Source: Pomacea canaliculata
Lineage: Eukaryota; Mollusca; Gastropoda; Architaenioglossa; Ampullariidae
NCBI RefSeq assembly: GCF_003073045.1
Contig: NC_037593.1
Location: forward strand, 2,037,525 to 2,101,524
DNA: 64,000 nt
Direction: 5' to 3'
Shown here one piece after another: positions 24,045 to 35,900 of the stretch (the stretch's first letter is position 1; every line of letters begins with the position of its first letter). Made by a program: the position numbers and the translations under genes. The notes under the pieces were generated by a model. It searched no databases and was not told the DNA's origin. It saw only the letters and a program-made list of their open reading frames with translations.

Positions 24045-24415
24045 AATTTCCGGTGCCTGATGGTTAGCCTGACAAGGAACAGTAGGTCGCGAATTCAGCC
24101 ATGCTCACACCCGTACCTGAGAAACTCCCACCCCTGTCCAGCCAGCTGCACAGGAACGGTATCTGAATTATTAGGGAAGCTAAAAGCGGCGGAAAGAGAT
24201 TGGGGGCGCTAGGTAGTGTAGCACTCGCTTGTCACCACTACAATGAGAAACTCTCGGGACACTCTTTGGATGTGACACCTTGTCCGCAGGGCAGGTCTGG
24301 GGTTTTCTCCGAGTACTCCGGTTTCGTTGCCCGTCACTCTCACCCCATAGTGCGAAATCACCTCAACGTGAAAGCACTTTCCTACTAAATAAACCAATAA
24401 ACCAAGCGAAAAGAA
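24045..24415 (+). mobile_element. tRNA-derived SINE
   Basis: The 5' part has an A-box-like TGGTTAGCCTGACAAGG and a B-box-like GGTCGCGAATTC, as in Pol III SINE heads. The middle contains GGTTTTCTCCGAGTACTCCG, a block found in several invertebrate SINE families, and the 3' end runs CACCTCAACGTGAAAGCACT into AAATAAACCAATAAACC. The boundaries are approximate, and the family (for example a V-SINE-like element) cannot be assigned without alignment. Confidence 0.6.
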
Positions 24416-24579
24416 GTTTGGATTTCACCTTTCATATGAAGGCCCTACACACGGTGAGCCACTTACGACCCACATGACCACTAGGCCCTGGAACTCTTTA
24501 CTATCGGTTTATTATAGCCACTGAATCATTATATCACTATCATCACCTAGACTTCACGCACAATCCCCTTTTTCAACAC

Positions 24580-25150
24580 CAGTAAGTGCTTCACGATGAG
24601 CAGGTTTGGATTTCTAGTCCATTTGGATAGATGACTGTAGTCTGTAGTGATCTCACAGCACCACCTATTGATCCTCCTAACGGGTAAGGTCACTGACGCG
24701 AAAACCTCTGCTTGCTGCCCATCAGTGAGTGCCTCACGATAAGCAGATTCATCACACCGAATTTCTAATACACTTGAAGATACATCAGTAGCCTAGGGTA
24801 TCACACAGAACTTCTTGGTGTTTCCGAAGAGAGGTCCCTTGGACCGAATGCTAGAACTTCTGGCTGCCTTACCTTTTCAAATCAATGAGTTCCTCGCTGC
24901 AAGTAACTGGAGTTTTGATCCACTTGGATGGACAACAGAAGCTTGTAGTGTACTTCTTAGCGCCTCTTGGTCCTTCTATTCGGCAAGCCCTGAAATGAGG
25001 TCCCCTGGACCTGATGTAAGAACCTGAGGCTGCCTTCTCTTTTTTTAACATGGACGGGTTGCTCACGACGAGCGGGTTCATCCAATTTGATGTCCGATCC
25101 ACTTGAATAAACGGCAGCAGCCTTGTCCTCTTCTGCACCTTGTCTTTGAC
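24580..25150. repeat. Degenerate ~165-bp tandem repeat, about 4 copies
   Basis: Four units begin with related words at 24580 (CAGTAAGTGCTTCACGATGA), 24723 (CAGTGAGTGCCTCACGATAA), 24883 (CAATGAGTTCCTCGCTGCAA) and ~25053 (ACGGGTTGCTCACGACGAGC). Between them a second conserved block recurs (AGGTCACTGACGCG at 24685; GAGGTCCCTTGGACC at 24830; GAGGTCCCCTGGACC at 24998), each followed by a CTGC-rich word. Spacings are 142 to 171 bp. Copies are strongly diverged. Neither strand keeps one frame across the units. Confidence 0.6.
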
Positions 25151-25199
25151 AAGTTTTTGGGTTCTGGAAAAAAGCAAAAATTTATAAGTGATGTACACA

Positions 25200-26140
25200 A
25201 AAATGCAATTGTCAGAACTGTTAAAATAAAATCTAATGAAGCAGTGACAAAATTTTTCATTGCAAATGCGTAAAGTCTTACGGATATAGGTAATAATATG
25301 GTTCTCGATTTACCTTATAGTTTGATATGCGAATCAAGGAAGAAACAAACACAGTTTTCGAAGGACCAATAAATAAGTAAAAGTGCAGACTGTTGTAAAG
25401 CACGTTTACCAACAGACTACCAAAATTTGCACACCTTCAAAATGCGAATATGACAGTTGAATCAACATTTTAGTGAACAGAGAAATGTGTGATGATATAC
25501 TGCATATATTCCTCTAAATTCAGAATGTTTAACCAAAAGCACAGCGCAGATGCCTAACAATGAGATGTCCACGCGTCGTTGTGGGACCTGCTTCTGCCAT
25601 TCTTCCGGTACCCAACATGATTTATGATAACTGAGTTTGGAATCATGGCTTACGAAGTGAAGGTTTGAGCGGCAGAAGAGTTTTCTTGTAAAATACCCAT
25701 GTCTGTAAAAAGTAATCATGGACTAAATCAAGACTATATCCATGTAAGTTCTTACTTTTTGTATTAATAAGAGAAAAAAAAATCTCATTAATTTTGTCTT
25801 CTCTTAATCCGAATTTGACTTTAGCTGAAAACCACTATTAAAAGAGACAACTTAGCCAAAAGTCTACAATCAGTTATAAAAAACACATAGCAGTTCGTCA
25901 GGGTTAGTTCATACGCACCTTAATTAAGAAGATTTAAAAGGGAATAGAATGTTCGGGAGGGCGTATGTGTATGTGTATGTGTAAATATACGTACACGTCC
26001 GGTGATGCGTGTATATTCAAGAATTTCTCACTAAGATTTAAATTTCAGTAAAGGTTGGCTACAGTAAATTGTTTTTAGCAAACTTTGAAGTCGCACGTAC
26101 TAAAAAACAAATGATGTCAACAATCTCAACGTGTATAGCT
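25200..26140. other. AT-rich intergenic DNA downstream of the giant gene
   Basis: Only a short GTATGT micro-repeat near 25967 is notable. No exon or element was recognised. Confidence 0.35.
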
Positions 26141-26143
26141 TCC

Positions 26144-26149
26144 TTTATT
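26144..26149 (-). terminator. Candidate poly(A) signal of the giant repetitive gene
   Basis: AATAAA on the minus strand, about 850 bp past the stop codon at 26996. It is the clearest signal in the 3' flank, but alternatives cannot be excluded. Confidence 0.35.
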
Positions 26150-26995
26150 TAGACACACGGGTCTCTGTTTTATGCGAATAAAATAAATTTTGAAGTGGAA
26201 TTTAGCTCTAAACTGGGATGGTGTATGTATGAATTTTTCAAGAATTTTGAGTCAAATTTTTTGTATGTTAAAATGACAAAAATGATATAAGTGCTTCAGA
26301 TTAATTTGTAATATCATGTTAGATTTTTTAAATGTGAAATATGCGCAGTTTTGTTGCTGAAGGTGTTGTTGGTGGGCCACTTAGTGCTAGCGACTGCACC
26401 ACAGCAATCTTTGAGAGCGACGATTGTAAGGCCGAATTCTAGAAGTCACCGTTATACACGATTGAAATGGGAATCTTCTTAGCTGACTGACCAATCCCCA
26501 TCTGTCAGCAAAGCCAGGCCATTCCCCTATGCCTTGAGGATGAAAAAGGAGTACTTCGTGGCTGCGATTGGGTCCCAACTGTTGTGGCTGGATGATACTG
26601 TCTTGAATCAGTCATTTGAAAAAAAGACTTAATATCACCTGTCCACCACCTGCTTGACTTCTTTTGTTCAACAGACTGTAGACAGCACTGGTTACCATGG
26701 TGTTAGTTTTTAATTGTATATTTTTGGAGGCTAGAATTGTTAGAATCAGAATTTAGAATGAGACTAGAAATGTTAGAATAAGAATTTAGAATCAGACTGC
26801 AATTGTTGCTCATTTTCTCCCAGTGTCAAAACTGGAAGAAGAGTACATCCGATACGGCTGATTCAGTTGGGGTCATAGTTGGTTTTCCTGTGGAAGGCTA
26901 GTGATTACATTATCTTCAGTACCCGTTTCCTGCCTTGGACTATTCAATGAGTGCTGGGAGGTGGTGGTTGGTAGTGAAGGTGAAGAACAAGCTTT

Positions 26996-29900
26996 CTACA
27001 GTGGGTTTTCTTTTGCTTCTTCTTTGCGACAAGAAGAACACATAACTAGCTCTTCCTGTGAGAACAACCTTGCTGCGGTGCACTCTGTGTCGGGAAGCTC
27101 TGGAGATCGACACACAGGAGAGAGGGAGTTGCTTTCATTGGAAGACGAGTCAGGCCTTTCTAGTTCAGCGCTCACCTCTGCTAGAACCAGGGACAGTATG
27201 TCTGTGTCTTCTGATACTTGTGTTACGTCATCTGTGTGCCCTACATCTGTCACTTCCATAGCCTCTAGTGTTTGTACACTCTCCTGCCCTTCTCCAGTCT
27301 TTGGAGGTTCTGGAAGATGTTTTGTTGTACCCGCAAAGCGAAATTCGTGACAATCGTTTTTAGATAATGAATTTTCTTTTTTTGTCTCCCTGACCTCATC
27401 CTCCGCTGATGGTCTTAAAAAAACCGTTTCTGAGTCTGTAACTTCTACAGTATGTGCTACTTGTTGTGGGCTGTAGGGAGTAGAATAAATAGGCCACGCA
27501 CACACAGAGGTGAATTCTCTACTTTTTTCTTTAAAAACAATTTCACAGCTTTGGTAATTTTGAAATGCTGATTTATTATCCTCTGAAAGTTTCTTCACTA
27601 GGCGTCTCGGTCTGTCACTAGATTCTTCGGTCAAGTGCTCTGAGGAGCTTGATGATTCAGCATTTGCGCTGTATGTGGCGCGCTTGTGTGTCTTGATGAT
27701 CTTGTGCCTATCTTGCTTCTTTTCTTCCTCACTTCCTGATGCCTCGTCATCCGCGAAGAAGCTGCTGATTTCTGGTGGCATTTCGCCAAGTTCTAAGCTT
27801 GTAGTGATACTAGAGCTTTCAAATGCAGCATTCACTTCTTGGTTCTGTCGTTTCAACGGCTGGTCTGGGGGCAATGGAGTGGTCATAGTATCGGCTGCAC
27901 TAAGCCCTTGCTTCTCCGTGTCCTGAATTTGTATAGAGTCTACTAAACGCTCAGCAGATTGCTTCTTTTTTATGTCGGCTCCAGAAACTGATGTTCTTAC
28001 AACAGGCCATTCACAAACAGATGAAAATTCTCGATTGCTTTCCTTAAGAAATGAAACAAATGATGCATAGTTATTCTGTGTATTTGAATATTCTTTTTCG
28101 TTTCGGTCCAATGCCAAAGTTTCTGGTGCTTGTTTTGCGATCTTTTTTACCATGGCCCTTTTCGTCTCTTCGCCATCCACGTTCACGAAAGATTGTTCTA
28201 GATATATCTCCTGACACACCGTCTCCTGTGGCACTGACCTGCAATACTCCCTAAACGCAGAGGAAAGCTGTGGATCGTCTTCAAACAATGAATTAAATAA
28301 GGATGCTTTTTCTGTTTCCTTGACTTCCACATTCACTTCGGCTTTTTCTGAACATGCACCATGACAGTGTGCTATTTGAGGTGGCTCTTGTGTACTTACA
28401 TGCGCTGGATGATAATATCCCCTACACTCAGGGCAGAGTTCTTGATCTTCTTGAAAAAAGGAAGCAAATAAAGAAGCATACTTTAATTCTGCTTCCCGAC
28501 TTTCCACAGAGCCTCCTGCATATTGCGTTATCAAAGGCGCACGGCAATTACAATCAGCACAATATATATCGTCATCTGTTGAGGACGAGTCCATTTCTTG
28601 AACTTCAATAGTATTAAGTACATGTTTTTGGGAAAGTATTTCTGTACTGAATTCGTTATGAGATCCCATTTCATTGTACAACCTTTCTTGAATCAAAGAA
28701 AAAAAGTCAGTTTCAGATGGGACGCGTTTTAGTGCTGAAGGCACACAACTTTTAGCACTTTTGTGTGGTGGTTCTGGTACATAAGGCACTTCAGTAACAG
28801 GCCAGTCACACACAGACGTAAATTCTCGACCTTGTTCCTTATGGAATAAATTAATCTTATGAGTTTCTTTGTATGTCTCCGGTTTTTCATCTTTATAAGC
28901 ATACTTTGTTGGATCTTGTTTTACTTTGTCCCCATTTTTCGCAGAACAGATTTCTATCCGTGAAAATTCTTGTATTGCCTCTGGATCATTTAAAGTAATC
29001 TCTTGTACTTGATATGAATATGTTTGTGTTATCTTTACAGAATTCAAAGTCTCTGATTCATGTTTAACACGTTTTTTAATTTCTTGAACTGTTTCATCCC
29101 CTTCTGGTAGTAGAGAATATTTTCCGACCATACATATAGTTTCCGTAACTGTTACTTCTTCCACATCCTCGGATACTTCATGTCTGTATTCTACTTTTAG
29201 TTGTTCACGTGACGCAGTCTTTGATGCTTGTTTTGTAACTATTTCATACAAAGGTTCATCAACCCCAGCTTCATTAAATTCTCGAATGGTTCTTTGTGTT
29301 GTTGCTTTGACAGGCATAGTTTTTATTTCTTGCTTTGGGAATTGTTTTTCTATGTCTTCAACTTCATCAGGTTCATATTTTTGTTCTATCGACACTTTCC
29401 GCTTTGTTCTAATCCCCACAACGTCTAGTTCTTGCTGTGGATAACGTTTTGCTATTTTATCTGATGTGTCTGCTTGTTCTTTTCTCACCCTTTGCAATCT
29501 TTCAGGTTTTATAATTTCAACATCTTCTTTTACAATATCTTGGTCTATTTTTCGAACTATTGCAGCATCTGTAAATTCCTCGCCATCAATTCTTTGTTTT
29601 GAAAAGTCCTTTTTCGTTGCGTAAGCTGCAATCATCTCTTGCGCTTGTTTTGTTTTTATTTCATCGACGTCAGCCTCTGTTACTTTTGTGGGAGGTCGAT
29701 CTATTATCTTTGTAACTTCCACAGCTTTAACTGCTTGTTTTAACTCTGAACCTTGTTCTGAAGATTGTCTAACTGACTCTGGACCTTTAGGAACTTTTTC
29801 TGCTTCCTGTGAATATTCTTTCACCTCATGAGCTTTCTCAATATATGTTACTTGTTTTGGGTATTTACTTACTGTTTCTTTCTCCACTGCCCCCTGAATT

Positions 29901-32900
29901 TGCTTAGGTTCAGCTACTTGAGGTGTATATTTACTTATTGTTTCTGGAACTTCCATAACCTGTCTGGGCTGTACTGGATATCCTTTTTCTGCTTCTCCCT
30001 TAACTCCGCCAATCTCAGCTACTTGTTGTCTGGGCTGTACTGGATATCCTTTTTCTGCTTCTCCCTTAACTCCGCCAATCTCAGCTACTTGTTGTCTGGG
30101 TTGTACTGGATATCCTTTTTCTGCTTCTCCCTTAATTCCGCCAATCTCAGCTACTTGTTGTCTAGGCTGTACTGGATATCCTTTTTCTGCTTCTCCCTTA
30201 ACTCCGCCAATCTCAGCTACTTGTCTGGGTTGCACTGGATATCCTTTTTCTGCTTCTCCCTTAATTCCGCCAATCTCAGCTACTTGTTGTCTAGGCTGTA
30301 CTGGATATCCTTTTTCTGCTTCTCCCTTAACTCCGCCAATCTCAGCTACTTGTTGTCTAGGTTGTACTGGATATCCTTTTTCTGCTTCTCCCTTAACTCC
30401 GCCAATCTCAGCTACTTGTTGTCTGGGTTGTACTGGATATCCTTTTTCTGCTTCTCCCTTAATTCCGCCAATCTCAGCTACTTGTTGTCTAGGCTGTACT
30501 GGATATCCTTTTTCTGCTTCTCCCTTAACTCCGCCAATCTCAGCTACTTGTCTGGGTTGCACTGGATATCCTTTTTCTGCTTCTCCCTTAATTCCGCCAA
30601 TCTCAGCTACTTGTTGTCTAGGTTGTACTGGATATCCTTTTTCTGCTTCTCCCTTAACTCCGCCAATCTCAGCTACTTGTTGTCTAGGTTGTACTGGATA
30701 TCCTTTTTCTGCTTCTCCCTTAATTCCGCCAATCTCAGCTACTTGTTGTCTAGGTTGTACTGGATATCCTTTTTCTGCTTCTCCCTTAACTCCGCCAATC
30801 TCAGCTACTTGTTGTCTGGGTTGTACTGGATATCCTTTTTCTGCTTCTCCCTTAATTTCGCCAATCTCAGCTACTTGTTGTCTGGGTTGCACTGGATATC
30901 CTTTTTCTGCTTCTCCCTTAATTTCGCCAATCTCAGCTACTTGCTGTGGAGATTCACTGATTGTTTTTGGAACTTCTACACCCTTTCTGTCTTGTTGTAT
31001 ATAACCTTTTTCTACACCCTCCTTAATGTCTTTCACCTCTGCTACTTGTTGTGGAATTTTCGTAGCCTTCCTGGCTTGTTGACCTTCCAAAACGTCTTCA
31101 GAATATTCTTTTTCTACTGGTGCATGAATTTTTTTCTCATCTACTTGTTGTGGAACTACCTCCTGAATGTTCTTAGCTTCTGCTACTTGTTGTGGATATT
31201 TGCTAATTGTCTTTGGACCCTCCAAATCTTCTTGCAGATACCGTGTTTCTGGAACTTCCATAACTTTTTCTGCTTGTTCTTTAGATTCGCTTTGTATTCC
31301 TTGGAGAGTTTCTTCCACCTGAGCTACTTGTGGATATTCGCTTATTTTTTCTGGAACTTTCACATCCGCTCTGGCTTGTTGTGTATATTCCTTTTCCACT
31401 TCCTCTTTAATTTCATCCCTAGCTACTCTTTGTAAATCGTCACTTATTGCTTCTGGAACGTCTTGTTTCATGCCCTTTTGTGAATATTCTTTCTCTTCCT
31501 CTTTCTGAATTTTCTCCGTTTTAGCTGCTTGTTGTTCACTGACTGTTTTTGGACCCACCAAAACGTCTGGTACTGCCTGTGCATATTTTTCTTCTTCCCC
31601 TTCCTTGAGGCCTTTAGTGTGATCTACCTGTTGTGGATAGCCACTTACTTGGCCTGGAACGTCCACATCCTGTCCAGTCTGTAGTGGAAAGTCTTTCTCC
31701 CGAATTACCACTTGTTCTGGATATTCACTAACTGTCCTTGGACTTCCAGAAACATCGGCTGCCTCCTGGGCATACTTTTCTTCTGTTTCGTCCTTAATAT
31801 TTTCAATATCAGCTATTTGTTTCTTATAAGCCGTTATTGCTTCTAGAACTTCCACAGTCTTCATGCCTTGTTGAGGATATTCTTTCTTTGCTCCCTCTTG
31901 AATTCCCTCCGTGTCGGCTACTTGTTTCCGACATCCACAAACTGTCCTTGGACCTTCAGAAACATCGGCTGCTTCCTGGGCATACTTCTCCTCTGTTTTT
32001 TCCTTAATATTTTTAAAGTCATCTAGCTGTTGTGGATATTCACTTATTTTATCTGAAACTTCCACATCTTCTCTGGCTCGTTGTACATATTCTTTTTCTA
32101 CTTTCTCTTTAATTTGCTCAGCTTTACCTACTTGTGGATAGTCAGTTATTTGGTCTGGAACTTCCACAGCCTTCATGCCTTGTTGAGGATATTCTTTCTC
32201 TGCTCCCTCCTGAATTCCCTCCGTGTCGGATTCTTGTTCCGGATATTCACTAACTGTCCTTGGACCTTCAGAAACATCGGCTGCTTCCTGGGCATACTTC
32301 TCCTCTGTTTTTTCCTTAATATTTTTAAAGTCATCTAGCTGTTGTGGATATTCACTTATTTTATCTGAAACTTCCACATCCTCTCTGGCTCGTTGTACAT
32401 ATTCTTTTTCTACTTTCTCTTTAATTTGCTCAGCTTTACCTACTTGTGGATAGTCAGTTATTTGGTCTGGAACTTCCACAGCCTTCATGCCTTGTTGAGG
32501 ATATTCTTTCTCTGCTCCCTCCTGAATTCCCTCCGTGTCGGATTCTTGTTCCGGATATTCACTAACTGTCCTTGTACCTTCAGAAACATCGGCTGCTTCC
32601 TGGGCATACTTCTCCTCTGTTTTTTCCTTAATATTTTTAAAGTCATCTAGCTGTTGTGGATATTCACTTATTTTATCTGAAACTTCCACATCCTCTCTGG
32701 CTGGTTGTACATATTCTTTTTCTACTTTCTCTTTAATTTGCTCAGCTTTACCTACTTGTGGATAGTCAGTTATTTGGTCTGGAACTTCCACAGCCTTCAT
32801 GCCTTGTTGAGGATATTCTTTCTCTGCTCCCTCCTGAATTCCCTCCGTGTCGGATTCTTGTTCCGGATATTCACTAACTGTCCTTGGACCTTCAGAAACA

Positions 32901-35900
32901 TCGGCTGCTTCCTGGGCATACTTTTCCTCTGTTTTTTCCTTAATATTTTTAAAGTCATCTAGCTGTTGTGGATATTCACTTATTTTATCTGAAACTTCCA
33001 CATCCTCTCTGGCTCGTTGTACATATTCTTTTTCTACTTTCTCTTTAACTTGCTCAGCTTTACCTACTTGTGGATAGTCAGTTATTTGGTCTGGAACTTC
33101 CACAGCCTTCATGTCTTGTTGAGGATATTCTTTCTCTGCTCCCTCCTGAATTCCTTCCGTGTCGGCTGCTTGTTCCGGATATTCACTAACTGTCCTTGGA
33201 CCTTCAGAAACATCGGCTGCCTCCTGGGCATACTTTTCCTCTGTTTTTTCCTTAATATTTTCAATATCAGCTACTTGTTTCTTATAAGCCCTTATTTGGT
33301 CTGAAACTTCCACATCCTTCATGCCTTGTTGTGAATATTCTTTCTTTGCTCCCTCTTGAATTCCCTCCGTGTCGGCTACTTGTTTCCGACATCCACAAAC
33401 TGTCCTTGGACCTTCAGAAACATCGGCTGCTTCCTGGGCATACTTCTCCTCTGTTTTTTCCTTAATATTTTTAAAGTCATCTAGCTGTTGTGGATATTCA
33501 CTTATTTTATCTGAAACTTCCACATCCTCTCTGGCTCGTTGTACATATTCTTTTTCTACTTTCTCTTTAATTTGCTCAGCTTTACCTACTTGTGGATAGT
33601 CAGTTATTTGGTCTGGAACTTCCACAGCCTTCATGCCTTGTGGAGGATATTCTTTCTCTGCTCCCTCCTGAATTCCCTCCGTGTCGGATTCTTGTTCCGG
33701 ATATTCACTAACTGTCCTTGGACCTTCAGAAACATCGGCTGCTTCCTGGGCATACTTTTCCTCTGTTTTTTCCTTAATATTTTTAAAGTCATCTAGCTGT
33801 TGTGGATATTCACTTATTTTATCTGAAACTTCCACATCCTCTCTGGCTCGTTGTACATATTCTTTTTCTACTTTCTCTTTAATTTGCTCAGCTTTACCTA
33901 CTTGTGGATAGTCAGTTATTTGGTCTGGAACTTCCACAGCCTTCATGCCTTGTTGAGGATATTCTTTCTCTGCTCCCTCCTGAATTCCCTCCGTGTCGGC
34001 TGCTTGTTCCGGATATTCACTAACTGTCCTTGGACCTTCAGAAACATCGGCTGCTTCCTGGGCATACTTTTCCTCTGTTTTTTCCTTAATATTTTTAAAG
34101 TCATCTAGCTGTTGTGGATATTCACTTATTTTATCTGAAACTTCCACATCCTCTCTGGCTCGTTGTACATATTCTTTTTCTACTTTCTCTTTAACTTGCT
34201 CAGCTTTACCTACTTGTGGATAGTCAGTTATTTGTCTGGAACTTCCACAGCCTTCATGCTTGTTGAGGATATTCTTTCTCTGCTCCCTCCTGAATTCCCT
34301 CCGTGTCGGATTCTTGTTCCGGATATTCACTAACTTCCTTGGACCTTCAGAAACATCGGCTGCTTCCTGGGCATACTTTTCCTCTGTTTTTTCCTTAATA
34401 TTTTTAAAGTCATCTAGCTGTTGAGGATATTCACTTATTTTATCTGAAACTTCCACATCCTCTCTGGCTCGTTGTACATATTCTTTTTCTACTTTCTCTT
34501 TAACTTGCTCAGCTTTACCTACTTGTGGATAGTCAGTTATTTGGTCTGGAACTTCCACAGCCTTCATGCCTTGTTGAGGATATTCTTTCTCTGCTCCCTC
34601 CTGAATTCCTTCCGTGTCGGCTACTTGTTCCGGATATTCACTAACTGTCCTTGGACCTTCAGAAACATCGGCTGCTTCCTGGGCATACTTTTCCTCTGTT
34701 TCGTCTTTAATATTTTCAATATCAGCTACTTGTTTCTTATAAGCCCTTATTGCTTCTGGAACACCGAAAGACTTCCCGTCTTGATATTCTTTCTTTGTTC
34801 CTTCTTCACCTTCAGCTGCTCGTGGGTGTTCACTAACTGTCTGTCGACAACAACACAAAAACTTTCTTCCTTTCTGTGCATCTTCCTCTTTTATTACTTG
34901 TGTAGATTTTTCAATTTGTGCTGCTTGCGAAGACTCGGCCTTTGACTCTGTAGCTTTCAGAACCATCTCTGCTTGCTGTGGATATTGGTCTTCTACACCT
35001 ATCTGACTTTCTCCAGCCTCTCGTACTTTCAGAACCTCAGTGTCTTCTCGTTCTTCAGCTGCTGCTGGTTCATGTACTGTCTCTTGACTTGAAACCTCTT
35101 CTTCTTTCTGTGCATCTTCCTCTTTCATTACTTGGGAAGTTTCCTTAATTTGTGCTGCTTGCGAAGACTCAGCCTTTGACTCTGTAGCTTTCAGAACCTT
35201 CTCAGCTTGCTCTGGATATTGGTCTTCTACACCTATCTGACTTTCTCCAGCCTCTCGTACTTTCAGAACCTCAGTGTCTTCTCGTTCTTCAGCTGCTGCT
35301 GGTTCGTGTACTGTCTCTTGACTTGAAACCTCTTCTTCTTTCTGTGCATCCTCTTGTTTAAGTACTTGTGAAGTTTTCTCAATTTGTGCTGCTTGCGAAG
35401 ACTCAACCTTTGACTCTGTAGCTTTCAGAACCTTCTCAGCTTCCTCTGGATATTGGTCTTCTACACCTATCTGACTTTCTCCAGCCTCTCGTACTTTCAG
35501 AACCTCAGTGTCTTCTCGTTCTTCAGCTGCTGCTGGTTCATGTACTGTCTCTTGACTTGAAACCTCTTCTTCTTTCTGTGCATCCTCTTGTTTAAGTACT
35601 TGTGAAGTTTTCATAATTTGTGCTGCTTGCGAAGACTCAACCTTTGACTCTGTAGCTTTCAGAACCTTCTCAGCTTCCTCTGGATATTGGTCTTCTACAC
35701 CTATCTGACTTTCTCCAGCCTCTCGTACCTTCAGAACCTCAGTGTCTTCTCGTTCTTCAGCTGCTGCTGGTTCATGTACTGTCTCTTGACTTGAAACCTC
35801 TTCTTCTTTCTGTGCATCCTCCTCTTTCATTACTTGTGAAGTTTTCTCAATTTGTGCTGCTTGCGAAGACTCAACCTTTGACTCTGTAGCTTTCAGAACC

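Noticed and set aside
29828-31435. 535-codon plus-strand open frame with repeated hydrophobic SFFCFSLNSANLSYLL-type units
   Set aside because: It is the exact antisense of the 22-aa array of the giant gene; Glu/Lys-rich codons read backwards give Phe/Leu/Ser. No plus-strand splice or promoter context.
31911-34945. Series of near-identical 76-, 85- and 157-codon plus-strand frames
   Set aside because: Antisense shadows of the 312-bp array; their 312-bp spacing follows the repeat, not genes.
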